Notes under the pieces: model-generated
Database searches by the model: none
What the model was told of the DNA's origin: nothing
What the model saw: only the letters and a program-made list of their open reading frames with translations
Program-made: the position numbers and the translations under genes
Origin: Cacajao melanocephalus
Taxonomy: Eukaryota; Chordata; Mammalia; Primates; Pitheciidae
Direction: 5' to 3'
Length of the DNA: 64,000 nucleotides
Assembly: GCA_963573385.1 (NCBI GenBank)
Contig: CAUYLG010022112.1
Location: 1-64,000, forward strand
Part shown: positions 53,336 to 64,000 of the stretch, piece after piece
Position numbering within the stretch: position 1 is the stretch's first letter
How the letters are laid out: each line of letters begins with the position of its first letter

Positions 53336-53495
53336 TTTTTTTTTTTTTTTTTTTTTTGAGATGAGGTCTCACTCTGTCACCCAGGCTGGAGTGAAGTGGC
53401 ACAATCATGACTCACTGCAACCTCCACCTCCCAGGCTCAAGCAGTCCTCCCACTTCAGCTCCTGAGTAGCTGGTACCTGCCACCACACCCCCTAA
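53336..53495 (-). mobile_element. Alu right/left hybrid remnant (antisense)
   Basis: T22 head, GAGATGAGGTCTCACTCTGTC, then a break at GAGTAGCTGGTACCTGCCACC with the remaining left-arm sequence deleted. The flanks CTTTAACTTCT and CTAAAGCTTCT hint at a target duplication. Confidence 0.9.
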
Positions 53496-54099
53496 AGCTT
53501 CTGATCAGAATTGATACGTAGTTAATTCTGATTCTGGGAACAGGATGCACATTTATTTTACCATTAGTCTGAGTCAGATACAAATGGGATAGTAATATTC
53601 TGTAGTAAAAATTTAAAATCCATAAGATATTAATAGTCTAAACCTACACATCAGCAATTTTGCACTGTGCTATGTTTTGGACAGCCTCAGCACTGAAGTA
53701 TTGTGGTGCAGTATTGTGAAAGAATCTGTCTTTGGTTTCAATAGGCTTTCCTCCTTCACAGACTCTGTGGCCTTAAATAGCTGTTTAGATACTCAGGTTT
53801 CTCTCCTTTAAAGTGAGGATGAAAAGGTAGTTTGTTAGAAGCCAATGAGATAATGGATGCCAGACATCAAATGTTAGTGTTCTTCTTTTCATTTTCTTCC
53901 ATTATATAATTATGAATTAGGTATAAGAGTCCTATCACAGAAAACATATATAATGCTCATTGCACTAAGCATTGTGATACACACACACATTTATATAAAA
54001 TTCATTTCAGTAGTCAGAAGTCATACAAAGCAAGAGGATGGAAGAGCTCTTTAATTCTCCCTTTCACCAGTCTTCTTCTGCTCTTTCCGTTTGCCTCTC
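53496..54099. other. Unique sequence
   Basis: No firm repeat or gene. GCACTAAGCATTGTGATACAC near 53964 is faintly MIR-like. Confidence 0.4.
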
Positions 54100-54442
54100 T
54101 GATATGGTTTGGCTGTGTCCCCACCCAAATCACTTCCTGAATTCTACATGTTGTGGAAGGAACCCAGTGGAAGGTGATTCAGTCATGGGGGTCGGTCTTT
54201 CCGGTGCTGTTCTCATGATAGTGGTTAAGTCTCACGAGATCTGATGGTTTTAAAAAGGGAAGTTTCCCTGCACACGCCCTCTTCTCTTGTCTGCCACCAT
54301 GTGAGACGTGCCTTTCACCTTCCACCATAATTGTGAGGCCTCCCCACCCACGTTGAACCATAAGTCCAATAAACCTCTTTCTTTTGTAAGTTGCCCAGTC
54401 TCAGATATGTCTTCATCAGCAGTGTGAAAACAGACTAACACA
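54100..54442 (+). mobile_element. MST/THE1-like solo LTR (sense)
   Basis: TGATATGGTTTGGCTGTGTC start and AACAGACTAACACA end, 343 bp. CTCTC (54095) and TTCTC (54443) are a 4/5 target duplication. AGTCCAATAAACCTC holds the polyadenylation signal. The well-conserved ends mark a complete solo LTR. Confidence 0.93.
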
Positions 54443-54738
54443 TTCTCCATCTTTGTGCCTTAGCTTACTTCTGTTCTCATTCCTTCCCTTTTCTGCTGGA
54501 GCTTCCCAATCCTCAATCTCAACGTGGATCCTGCTGGGCCTGTGCATTCTAGGCCCTTGAGTCATCCTCCTATGAAGTGGTTCTTAAATCTTGGACCTCA
54601 TAGACTAGTACGTCTTTTTTTTTTTTAATAGAGTGGACCATGATAAGTTGTCTAGTTTCTTAAGAAAATTTTCAAATAGAGAAATTACAAAAAACAAAAA
54701 AACTAAACAGCTGCTTTCTATCACCATTTTCATGTTTT
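54443..54738. other. Unique sequence
   Basis: No recognised repeat or gene between the LTR and an Alu. Confidence 0.4.
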
Positions 54739-54739
54739 C

Positions 54740-55048
<309 letters not shown>

Positions 55049-56984
55049 CAAATTCATGTTTTTTAAAAAAGGATTCATATTTTAATATCAAAAAATAGTT
55101 GGAAGAACATAATCTCAAAATTTAAAAAGTCCTTTACATTGAATGATTTACCTTTATAAAAAGGTAAATCATTTTCTTTTTCTCAGTCTCTTTCACTCTA
55201 GTAAAAACTTGGATCCAGAGGGTGTCTTTACAAATTGCTTTATGTTTTTCTTTCTTCTTCTCCTCTCCTTCCTTTTTGTCTCTTTCCTTCTTTCTCCCCT
55301 CTCCCCTGTTATCAAAATGTAATTTCCTTGTGCTCTATTTCTTGAAACCCTGCCTAGTGACAGGAATTAATTTAAAAAGCCAAATTTATGGTGAAAAATA
55401 GCTCAAGATGTTACAGTTCCTTTCAAAGTGTTTCTGTCTGTTGACTTTTCAGTTCAAATAATAAAGATATTTTGTAAGCTCATATAACTCAAAATTTCAG
55501 AGGTCAGAGAGGATTGGTTTGATTTGTAAGTTTTTAAAGGTGTTATTAAAGACCCAGCATATCTATCTCCTCTTATTGTTCTAACCACACAAATCTGGCT
55601 CTCCCTCATGTTCATAAGATTGTGGCAAACAGCATCTGAGGGATGCTTCCTCATTCACATCCAAGGAGAAAGCCTGTCCATGGTTATATTTATCGTTATA
55701 TTTTGATGCTGGCCTTTCTGGTAGCAGAACTGTTTTGAAAGTCATGGTGAGCCAAACAGATCTTTCAGCAGGCAGCTGCCTGTATCATCAGAAGTCCCAC
55801 TTGCAGGGGGAACATTAAGAATTGACTGTTTTATAATTGGCCAGAGTCCCATCTTTCCAAGACTTCTTTCCGTCAACATATAATTATTGAATTCCTTCGC
55901 TAAATCTTCACTGAAGCATGAGGGGAAGGACGAATTAAATTGGATGCTGTATTTCTTCTCCCTTATAGATGATGAATTTTAAACCAAACCACCAAAATGC
56001 CTATTATTTAAATTGCAAATGCTGTTTTAACCAGGGAGCAGAATAAATTATTGGAATATTTATTTGCATTAAAAAATTTTGTAGGGAACCTCAAGAATGG
56101 GATTGTTTATTCCTCCTTTCACACCATAAGAAACTAGATTCTGACTCTGTGCTCCCTGACATCAGGATATTTTTATTGCAGAAGTAAAAAAAGAAGGTGG
56201 AAGGTGCTCAGAGTAAGCCCTTCCCTGCCTCGCCCATCCTCCAGCTTGGCTTTTGTTCCAGGAATAGAGGACCATCGAGGGAGGCCTGTATTGTGAGTGG
56301 AGGAGCCAGAACTAACAGGACAAAGATGCAGGAGGATTGGTTCCAGACCTTGAGGAGAAACTGGCATTTGGGGGTTCATGCTGGGTGGGTGCTTGTGCCC
56401 CAAGAGGACCTAAGACCTTTCTTAGGAGGTGGCTTGTAACTGATAAAGGAACTGAATACTAATACTGAATATTAATACTAATGTCAAGGGGAGTGTTTCC
56501 TGATGTTCCTCCCGCATGGAGGGATCTCCCTATGAGTCAAACATCTGATCTCTCTCCAGCCGTAACTATTGTTCCTCCCAGTCAAGGAGAAGTCACTGCT
56601 CTGACGAACAGGTTGGGAGAAGGAACCAGGTCTCCACATCCCAGGTCTACTCCATTCTTCCCTGATATCTCCGGCTGTCAGTTCTCTAGGCTCTGCCCAA
56701 AGGAACGAGGACTGCAGTTTCAGCCTTGGCTGGGCAGGTGAACCAGTCTTATCTCTGGGGTTTGCTATTTAAAAACCATCCAGTCATCCTCCCCAGCATA
56801 GTTTCATCAGTATCTAAAGTGAGATTTTGATCTCCTCCTGCACCGTTCTTGTACCTGTCTCTCAAAGGTTCTAACTCAAGTAGCAGAGAAAAGGGAGTGC
56901 CATGTATTGACCCCTTCAGACACCAGCAACTAAGAATGGTGGCCTTGGACACTGAGGTAGCAAGTCTTCCTGTCCGCTTTGAAT
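55049..56984. other. Long unique sequence
   Basis: About 1.9 kb with no recognised transposon. It contains the 14-bp-arm hairpin at 55142, a pyrimidine-rich stretch near 55245-55310, and a slightly GC-richer part at 56190-56750. Open frames there (56197-56439, 56481-56741) show no known motif and lack splice support. Confidence 0.45.
55142..55173. repeat. Perfect 14-bp inverted repeat with 4-nt loop
   Basis: AATGATTTACCTTT (55142-55155), ATAA loop, AAAGGTAAATCATT (55160-55173). Arms are fully complementary, which is rare by chance at this spacing. Confidence 0.95.
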
Positions 56985-57065
56985 AAACTATTCAAGCATT
57001 CATTCATTTATTCAGCAAGTATGAATTGACTTCTCAGGATGTGCTCAGCAGTGGAAATATACCAG
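56985..57065 (-). mobile_element. L2 3' fragment (antisense)
   Basis: CATTCATTCATTTATTCAGC and GTGCTCAGCAGTGGAAATAT follow an antisense L2 end. Short and diverged. Confidence 0.6.
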
Positions 57066-57619
57066 ATTGGTGTCTTAACCACAACAATGATATGGTGAAG
57101 ACAAGATGCCTTTTGTGTGTTTGGGGGCATCATGTAAGTCCTCAGATCCCTAATGACACTCCCAAAACCTGACTGATGTATGTAATTTAGAATAAATAAT
57201 ACGATCTTTTTCACATGTAAGTACAGTAGATCAAATTCATAACCACTACTAATAATTTCAATTTATTTAGAAAGGATGACTGTTAATTGAGGGAGCTAGA
57301 GGGCCAGATAGGAAGGGAAAAGATAGGACCTATATAGAGGTTATATGAACAATGTAAAAATTGATAATCTTTTCACACAAAGCTATTCTATCACATGGAG
57401 AAAAAAGTCCTAACCTCAAGTAAGTTGGGCTCACAATGAGAAAAGTAAAATATTAAAAACAAAAAAGGCTAAGATATATCTTGCTTTTCTCTTCATACAA
57501 AAAGTTTTAAAGTTATTTCACAGAGAAATATATTAATATATGTTGATTCAATAGTTGTCAGATTTAAAGTAGTTTTTAAATAGCTGGGTGACCAAAATAC
57601 CATACTTCTAAGAAGGGAG
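57066..57619. other. Unique AT-rich sequence
   Basis: About 0.55 kb with no recognised repeat or gene. Confidence 0.4.
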
Positions 57620-57983
57620 TATATTAATCTGTTCTCACACTGCTAATAATGACATACCCAAGACTGGATAATTTACAAAGGAAAAAGGTTTAATGGACTC
57701 ACAGTTCCACATGGCTAGGGAGGCCTCACAATCACAGCAGAGGGCGAATGAGGACAAAGGCATGGCTTACATGGTGACAGGTAAGAGGGCATGTGCAGGG
57801 AAACTCCCCTTTATAAAATCATCAGATCTTGTGAGACTTAATTCACTATCATGAGAACCGCAGGGGAAAGACCTGCCCCCATGATTCAATTAACCTCCCA
57901 CCGCATCCTTCCCATGACTTGTGGGTATAATGGGAACTACAATTCAACATGAGATTTGGGTGGGGACACAGCCAAACCATATT
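57620..57983 (-). mobile_element. MST/THE1-like MaLR LTR (antisense)
   Basis: TATATTAATCTGTTCTCACAC start, TATAAAATCATCAGATCTTG, ATTCAACATGAGATTTGGG, and an end at AGCCAAACCATATTC. About 364 bp, a solo LTR. Confidence 0.9.
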
Positions 57984-58164
57984 CCTATCAAATTAATATC
58001 AGGAATATTAATCTGATAGAATAACAAAAACCCAATAACCTCCCTCAAGATATTTAAATGATCTATTGCAGTCCCTGTATCTTTCTTATTTCAAAAATTC
58101 CAAAGGAAAAAGACTTTGAACCACAAAATAATAAAGATTCTTAAGATTCTCATTTAAATTCCTT

Positions 58165-58988
58165 TTTTTTAGAAACAGGGTCTTACTGTGTCAGTGGGAC
58201 AATCACAGCTTGCTGTAAACCTTGAACATCTGGGCTCAAGTGATCCTCAAATAATAAAGATATTATTTGAGTAGCTAGGACTACAGGCATGCACCACCAT
58301 GCCCTGCTACTTTCCTTATTTTTTATAGAAATGGGGTCTCATTATGTTGGCCAGACTGGTCTTGAACTGCTACCCTGTATTAGTCAGGGTTCTCTAGAGG
58401 GACAGGACTAATAGGATAGATGTATATATGAAAGGGAGCTTATTAAGGAGTATTGACTCACAGGATCACAAGGTCCTACAGTAGGCCATCTGCAAGCTGA
58501 GGAACAAGGAAGCCAGTCCGAGTCCCAAAGACTACAAATGTAGGGAAGCTGGTAGTACAGACTTCAGTCTGTGGTGAAGGTCTGAGAGCACCTGGCAAAC
58601 CACTGGTATAGGTCCAAGAGTTCAAAAGCTGAAGAACTTGGAGTCCAGTGATCGAGGGCATGAAGCATCCAGCACTGGAGAAAGATGGAGGCCAGAAGAT
58701 TTAGCCAATCTAGTCTTTCCATGTTCTTCTGCCTGCTTTTATTCTAGCTGCACTGGCAGCTGATTGGATTGTGCCCACCCAGATTGAGGGTGGGTCTGCC
58801 TCTCCCAGTCCACGGACTCAAATGTTAATCTCCTTTGGCAACACCCTCACGGACACACCCAGTAACAATACTTTGCATTATTCAATCCAATCAAGTTGAC
58901 AATATTAACCATCACATGCCTCAAGTAACTCTCCTGCCTCTGCTTCCTAAGGTGCTGAGATTACAGGTGTGAGCCACTATGCCCAGCT
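58165..58988 (-). mobile_element. Alu (antisense) split by an ERVL LTR
   Basis: The left part (58165-58375) has AGAAACAGGGTCTTACTGTG and GAACTGCTACCC. The right part (58917-58988) has TGCCTCAAGTAACTCTCC to CACTATGCCCAGCT. A sequence block between the arms is replaced (see 58247-58270). An old, J-type copy that was already in place when the LTR element arrived. Confidence 0.85.
58376..58916 (-). mobile_element. MLT2A-type ERVL LTR (antisense) inside an Alu
   Basis: TGTATTAGTCAGGGTTCTC start and AATATTAACCATCACA end, the reverse of MLT2 LTR ends. ATTGGATTGTGCCCACCC and ATTGAGGGTGGGTCTGCC are internal. TACCC (58371) and TGCCT (58917) are the decayed 5-bp duplication of the original Alu TGGCC/TGCCT site. 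About 541 bp, a solo LTR. Confidence 0.9.
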
Positions 58989-59313
58989 CATTTTTAATTT
59001 TTGTCTGGAACTAAAACCATATACCAAAAGCATTAAAAAATTGTCCATTTTTCTTTCATTTACCATAATGTTTGCCAAATTCAAAAGTGAAGTGCAAGAA
59101 ATAGCTTTAGTTTAGTTAAGATTTTTTAAATATGTGTAAGAAAAAAGACATGTTACCATGCCAATTTCTACCATGCTCTAATCACAGAAAGTTGGATTTA
59201 ATTTACATAATAGCTGTTGCAAAACTTGTTCCTTGGCAAGTAGCTCTGGCTCTCAGCAAAGTCATGAAGTTGGTAAATTCTCTTTTGGTCCACCCAATTT
59301 TTGGGGGGCCGGG
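58989..59313. other. Unique sequence
   Basis: No recognised repeat or gene. It ends in TTTTTGGGGGGCCGGGC at the Alu junction. Confidence 0.4.
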
Positions 59314-59594
59314 CGAGGCAACGGAGTTTAGCTCTTGTTGCCCAAGCTGGAGTGCAATGGCCGATCTCAGCTCACTGCAACCTCCGCCTCCCAGGTTCAA
59401 ATGATTCTCCTGCCTCAGCCTCCCAAGTAGCTGGAATTTCAGGTACCCACCACTACACCCAGCTAATTTTTGTATTTTTAGTAGAAGGGGTTTCGCCACA
59501 TTGGCCAGGCTGGTCTCAAACTCCTGGCCTCAAGTGATCTGCCTGCCCTGGCCTTGTAAAGTGCAGGACTACAAGCGTGAGCCACTATGCCTGG
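59314..59594 (-). mobile_element. Alu (antisense) with atypical tail
   Basis: AACGGAGTTTAGCTCTTGTTG through GAGCCACTATGCCTGGCC, both arms. The usual poly-T head is replaced by TTTTTGGGGGGCCGGGC (59299-59314), partly resembling the first bases of a sense Alu. Confidence 0.93.
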
Positions 59595-59839
59595 CCTCCA
59601 GTTCAAACTTCTTAAGGCCCAGGCCTTACTCCACCCACTATACCACTGTGGTCTTCCGATTTTCTGACAAGAAAATTTCAAATTTCGAGTGGATAGCTCT
59701 CTTAAAAAATTAATTTTAAGGATATGTAGATAAGAAACGCAAATGAGCAAAATGAGATAGGAGAAGGCTTCAATATAATTCTGCATATACATCTGAATTA
59801 TGATGTCACATTGAGCTATACTTTATTTGTTTACCTGTC
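59595..59839. other. Unclassified sequence
   Basis: GGCCCAGGCCTTACTCCACCC near 59617 looks repeat-derived but is not assigned. No gene. Confidence 0.35.
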
Positions 59840-59990
59840 AGACTCTCACACCAGATTAAGAATTCTACAGCACAGGCTCACTCTAGTTCATATTTGAATC
59901 TCCCCTCCCTAGCTCAGGCTGTGACACACAATAAGTGATCAATTTATTTTTGTTAAATTAATAAGGAATGAAGGTTTACCACATTTGGAT
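59840..59990 (+). mobile_element. L2 3' end (sense)
   Basis: GTCAGACTCTCACACCAG, CCTAGCTCAGGCTGTGACAC and AATAAGTGATCAATTTATTTT follow the sense L2 3' terminus. Confidence 0.6.
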
Positions 59991-61549
59991 ACTTTGACAA
60001 CATATTTGTTGTCTCTATCATCTAAATTGCTACCTCTAATTCCCATTTCATCTTTTCTCAAGAGGCATTTTGAAATTGGATGAGTGAGCAGAATGGAAAT
60101 GTGGCTTCGGTGAAGCGCAAGCAGAAAACAACTTTGTTTTTTCTCTTCATTGCCCTTTCAAACCTGTTCTATAAAGGTATTTTTTTCTCTGCTTTTTGGA
60201 TAAAATCCAAGACAGGCCTTGAGAATCTTATAGTAACTCTCAGAAAATAAAAAAGACCTCCAGTTATTTCTAGTCATAACAGCTTCATTTCAATAATTGG
60301 CATATCTAGTTCCATGTAAAGCAGTAACTCCAAACTGAAGTTAAGGCTTCTTCCTTACCCAGTCCAGGCCTCCTTTAGACTGGAAACTTGCAGTGGGAAA
60401 GAGGAATGTGCTAGTTTCCTTGCTATTTCCTTGACATTCTCCTGTTTCTCAGCTGATCTGAGGCTCTATTGAGGTTGAGATATGGTGACTCCAAGCTGAC
60501 TTCTCCTTTGAGTGCACTTTTGGTTTCTTCAGAGGCCTCTGTGAGACTTCACATTACCCAGTTTTCTCATGAGGGACGCATTCTCTAGCTGAACTGTTGT
60601 AACAACTCTCACCTTCAGCACCTGACTCAGTGTGTTCTCTTGCCCTGATACTGACGGGATCCCCTCACTCAGCTGCTCTCTTATGTAGGATTCCTTCCAG
60701 ATGCATCCAGTTACAATCCTCATTGCCCATGTGGTTCATGGCAATCGCAAGCTTTTCTGCCCTCATACATGGCGTCAGCTTAGCCTTTTAGCTTTGGCTC
60801 CATGGGTAAGAGCCAAACATATTACCGACTCTAAGCCACACTGATCAACCTTTCCAAGTGTGTCTCTGAGGCCTTTCTCGCTAGACCTGGGGTAAAGGTC
60901 CCCAAGTCTCTCCCCTCCCCAAAGTCTGGGGTAGAAATAAGATCTCAGCTTGCCAGCAATTTTTTTCCATATGAGCTCTTACTCAACTTCAACTTCTTAG
61001 CCCTTTGGTGGATGTTAGGATGGCAAGGGTTTTTGATCACCTTCTTTGCTAGCTCTGTGTAGGAGGCTAAGCACTTCACTTGGGAATATGGGAATGTTTG
61101 CCATCTATTATTTTTGACTCAACCTTTTGAGATCGCAGTCAACATCAAGAGCAAAGTTTGGAGTAGCCTATTGTTTCAAACCCAGACCCTTTTAAAAATA
61201 TAGTGGTCAGGTTTCAGTGCAAGATGCTAGATGAGTATATGTTACAAATAAAGAAATATAGGGTGAAAACAACCACAACAGGCAATGAGTGGACTGGAGA
61301 TTTTGACTGGTTTCTAGAATATGGAAAGAAGATCGGGCAGTGTTGAATGAGAAGACAAGCAACCTGAGCTCCTTCAAGAGAAGGCTACAGTGGAGGTGGC
61401 ACCTGTTCGTCTGTGCAAGCTCCAGGGAACGCTAAGCTCAGGACTGGCCAGAACAAAAGCAAGAGTGGGTAGCAGGCGTTTAAGGCATGAAATGCTAGTG
61501 GCTGCCTTCACGTCTATTTTTTCTAACCCTACATTTATCAAGGAATGAG
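59991..61549. other. Long unique sequence
   Basis: About 1.56 kb without a recognised repeat. Average composition, and no exon-like frame with known motifs. Confidence 0.45.
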
Positions 61550-61970
61550 TTCTGCCATGCTTAGTCCTAGGTGTGGAGACAAAAATGACTCCATTTTGGG
61601 TGCTAATCCACCATGTTGACTTCTGATTAGCCCCAGTCCCATAAATGCCTCCTGCTTCTTACTTTATTGACTGCCCTTCGTGTAAGAACAGGTCAACCTT
61701 GATGCTATCTCACAAGTATGGGCTATGACACATATGGCATTGTTGCCTGTCTGGAGAGTTGTCTTTCATTGTCTTGCTGGAACATGTGCTCTCTTTCCCT
61801 ATTGTGTATAAGCTTTGGGCCTGGGAGAGAACCGTGTGAAAATCTATGTGTCTTGTGACCACCCAAGATCACGCTTCTATCTGTAAGTTCCTGCAATAAA
61901 CCATCTTTTATCGACAAACTGAATTTGTCTGTTTTGTTCTTTGATGTACTGACTCCTTTGGCATTTGGGG
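61550..61970 (+). mobile_element. ERV1-type LTR (sense), probable
   Basis: AAAATGACTCCATTTTGGG, GTGTATAAGCTTTGGGCC (TATA-like), CTGCAATAAACCATC (polyadenylation signal) and a TGTCTGTTTTGTTCTTTG tail are in LTR order. Boundaries and subfamily uncertain. No retroviral genes recognised nearby. Confidence 0.5.
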
Positions 61971-62209
61971 ACCACTTTGCAAATATGGCCCTTTTATGAA
62001 CATCAGGAAAAAAAAATACCCCACAGAGATGTGGTTTCTAAAGAAAGTCAATGACCTATCACTCTTGGGCTTAGGGCCCCAGAAGTGGATGTTGGCACAC
62101 CAGAGTAAAGCTCGAGCCTTTTTGTCAAGAAAATTGGTCTACATGTTCCTTGCAGGGCTTCCATCCCACAAAAATCCTGTAATTCAGTGCATGTGCATGC
62201 ACACACAAG

Positions 62210-62215
<6 letters not shown>

Positions 62216-62240
<25 letters not shown>
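62216..62240. repeat. (CA)n microsatellite
   Basis: Thirteen or so CA units preceded by interrupted ACACACAAGCATACAC. A typical polymorphic dinucleotide repeat. Confidence 0.95.
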
Positions 62241-62241
<1 letters not shown>

Positions 62242-62825
62242 GCCCACCCCCATGACAACTTGACTGTTGCAGGACAAGCTGTGTTGGGAGAACAGACCTA
62301 TGCAGTTGCTTTGGGAAGCATACCAACCACATGCATTTATCAGTCTAGCCCTTCCTGTAGATAGAAGAGACCATCAGGGATCATCAGACCATTCCCAAAG
62401 GGATCAGGGTAAATACCAGAGGCTACAAGTGGTTGAGGTTGGGAACAGAAAGTTCTTGGGACCCATGTTGCCCACATCCTGTAGAGAGAGGCATGCTTGA
62501 TCCAGGCAGCTGTTGAACACAGGGTGGTCTCCAGCAGGAGACCCTGAATTCCTGTTGCACTCCCTGTGTATAAAGTGAGCCTGACAATGGTCTTGAATGT
62601 GGTAAATAAATATTTGACCTCAAGTACTAAGAAGTCTGAACTTAGGCACCAATTACCCCTGAAAAACACCAGCTGTCAGCATCTGGAGAATTTGACAGTA
62701 CTTGCTACTGTGAGAAGTTGAATTCGGGTAGAAGTGATCCCAGTAGATGCAGGGGAGCACTTGAGCACATGGGAAAACTCAGGTTCTTTCTCTGGGAAAC
62801 ATGAGCCATCAGTCTCAGCAAGCTT

Positions 62826-62839
62826 GTTGCCAGGTAACC
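62826..62839. promoter_or_regulatory. RFX X-box-like palindrome
   Basis: GTTGCCAGGTAACC fits the X-box half-sites GTNRCC and RGYAAC exactly, with a 1-nt spacer. RFX-family factors bind such imperfect palindromes. No promoter is visible near it. Confidence 0.3.
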
Positions 62840-63228
62840 AAGAGCAACTTCCCAAAATTAGTGATTGAAAGAGAAGGACCAAAAGGAATAAACAGAATGA
62901 CTAAATCTGGAGAAATCAAAGTTTATCCAGGGAGCCAAAGATAATTTTTTAAAACGTCTAGAGAAGATAATTGTGTATACCACACTCCCGCAATGACATC
63001 TGCCCACCTACCTGCCTTAAGAGTGGAAGGACAGAATTGTCAAAGCAGCCACGCTTGAATGGTAGGTCTTACCCATCACCAACTTCTCTAGTAATTCAAA
63101 GACGACAGGCAAGAACCAGACCAGGGACAGATGTGGCATTTCTTTTGAGAGGAGTGGGAATCTGTCAGACTCCGCTTTATAAAACAGTATCTCTGTTTCC
63201 TCGATTAGTATACATTTTGTTTCAGATT

Positions 63229-63265
63229 AACAATTGTCTTCTGAACAATTGTCTTCTGAACAATG
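63229..63265 (+). repeat. 15-bp tandem repeat, 2.4 copies
   Basis: AACAATTGTCTTCTG at 63229-63243 and again at 63244-63258, then AACAATG. A recent slippage-type duplication. Confidence 0.95.
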
Positions 63266-64000
63266 TATGTGAAACCATTGTTTTCAAAATGTCAGCTGAA
63301 GAATCATGAGAGAGGTTCATAAATTTGGGAAGAAGAGCCATATTTTTCATAGAGGTTTGCAGCCTGCAGGTGGCCATTCTGACAGACTGAGAAGGAAACA
63401 GACACTTCAAGAAAGGGGTGAAGGGAACAGGAATTTATGCTGAGTCAGTTGGCTATGTATACATATTCAACAGGCTAAAGGAGGAGCTATGGATATTCAC
63501 AAAGACAAGGCACAGGCATGTGTAGCAGGTAGGCTAGCATACATGAAGCATGCATCCCATGTTCACTTTGGGGTGGACGCTTAACATTTAAATGTATTGC
63601 AATTGAACCCTACCCCTCCAAAGGTGAAGCAGAGGACAGGAAGGCCATCTGTGTGCAGCCTCTGCTAACTACTCCATGGCCAGGCCAGTGGTCTCTTACT
63701 AGGGAGTAATGTTGATCAGTTGTTATGTTAAAACCACAAGCAGGGGGGCGGCTGGCATTAGGTGATTGGTTTCAAAAGGACTGGTTTCTGTTTAGCCTTA
63801 GGGAAGAAAGCCTAATAGTAGTCAGTGAGGGAGGAGCTCTAATGAGGCGTGTCCAGCATCACATTCTGTCCTGACCGGGAGCTTAGTTTTTAAGGTATTT
63901 CTGGGGTCCCCTTGGCCAAGAGGGTATCTGTCCAGTTAGTTGGGGGGATGTAGAGTTTTATTTTTATTTCTCAAAAGGAATATATTTAGTTGTGTGTTGT
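63266..64000 (-). other. Possible ERV-derived sequence (antisense)
   Basis: On the minus strand the stretch 63340-63600 has retroviral-LTR flavour (GCCACCTGCAGGCTGCAAAC and CATAAATTCCTGTTCCC). No open frames or primer-binding site. A loose assignment. Confidence 0.3.

Larger units (their letters stand above)
61971..63228. other. Unclassified sequence, possibly ERV-derived in part
   Basis: No recognised gene. It contains the (CA)n tract at 62216 and an X-box-like site at 62826. Open frames of 77-122 codons show low-complexity His/Thr runs or no motif. Confidence 0.4.

Noticed and set aside
59313..59404. Alu exon candidate
   Set aside because: The frame includes typical antisense-Alu residues ([11 protein letters not shown]), but I saw no flanking exons or splice pairing to support exonisation.
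61996..62364. 122-codon frame
   Set aside because: Spans the CA microsatellite (His/Thr run) and has no recognisable domain.

Overview
This window is vertebrate nuclear DNA from a primate, most probably human. The evidence is roughly fifty Alu insertions (dimeric, 7SL-derived, primate-specific), L1 fragments, MaLR/ERVL and ERV1-type LTRs, Tigger DNA transposons, and older MIR, L2, MER5 and MER20 relics. I found no intact protein-coding gene, tRNA, rRNA or CRISPR array. Nearly all open frames of 60-150 codons lie in antisense Alu, L1, Tigger or microsatellite sequence. The window reads as intergenic or intronic DNA.

Layout. 0-7.8 kb: Alus, three MaLR LTRs, a MER5A relic and a 7SL (SRP) RNA retropseudogene lying inside a MIR. 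7.8-13.7 kb: one antisense L1 split by a full-length Tigger1, which itself carries an Alu and an unexplained 95-bp insert. 14-19 kb: a second antisense L1, several Alus and a MIR. 19.1-21.3 kb: a MER2/Tigger-type element with both ends and TA duplications, loaded with three Alus and a long TTTC tract. 21.8-23.3 kb: MLT1- and MLT2B-type LTRs.

25.4-27.5 kb is a GC- and CpG-rich segment that matches no repeat I know. It has GC-box, splice-site-like and open-frame features and is the only candidate promoter or gene-like region. 28.6-29.8 kb is a three-level nest of LTRs with matching target duplications. 31-32.7 kb is a tangle of Alus and a MER2 fragment inside a MER20. 34-42.5 kb holds several old LTRs and an unclassified repeat family. 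42.8-43.7 kb is a 5'-truncated L1. 43.7-64 kb is less repeat-dense, with long unique stretches, L2/MIR relics, MaLR LTRs, a MLT2A-type LTR inserted in an Alu, a 117-bp retroposed sequence of unknown origin at 49.7 kb, and ERV1-type LTR sequence near the end.

There is no pathway or operon here. The value of the window is the relative dating given by nested insertions, a few orphan insertions with clean target-site duplications, and candidate regulatory motifs. Repeat-family names come from recalled consensus features, not from a search. Boundaries are good to a few bases where target duplications are given and to tens of bases otherwise.
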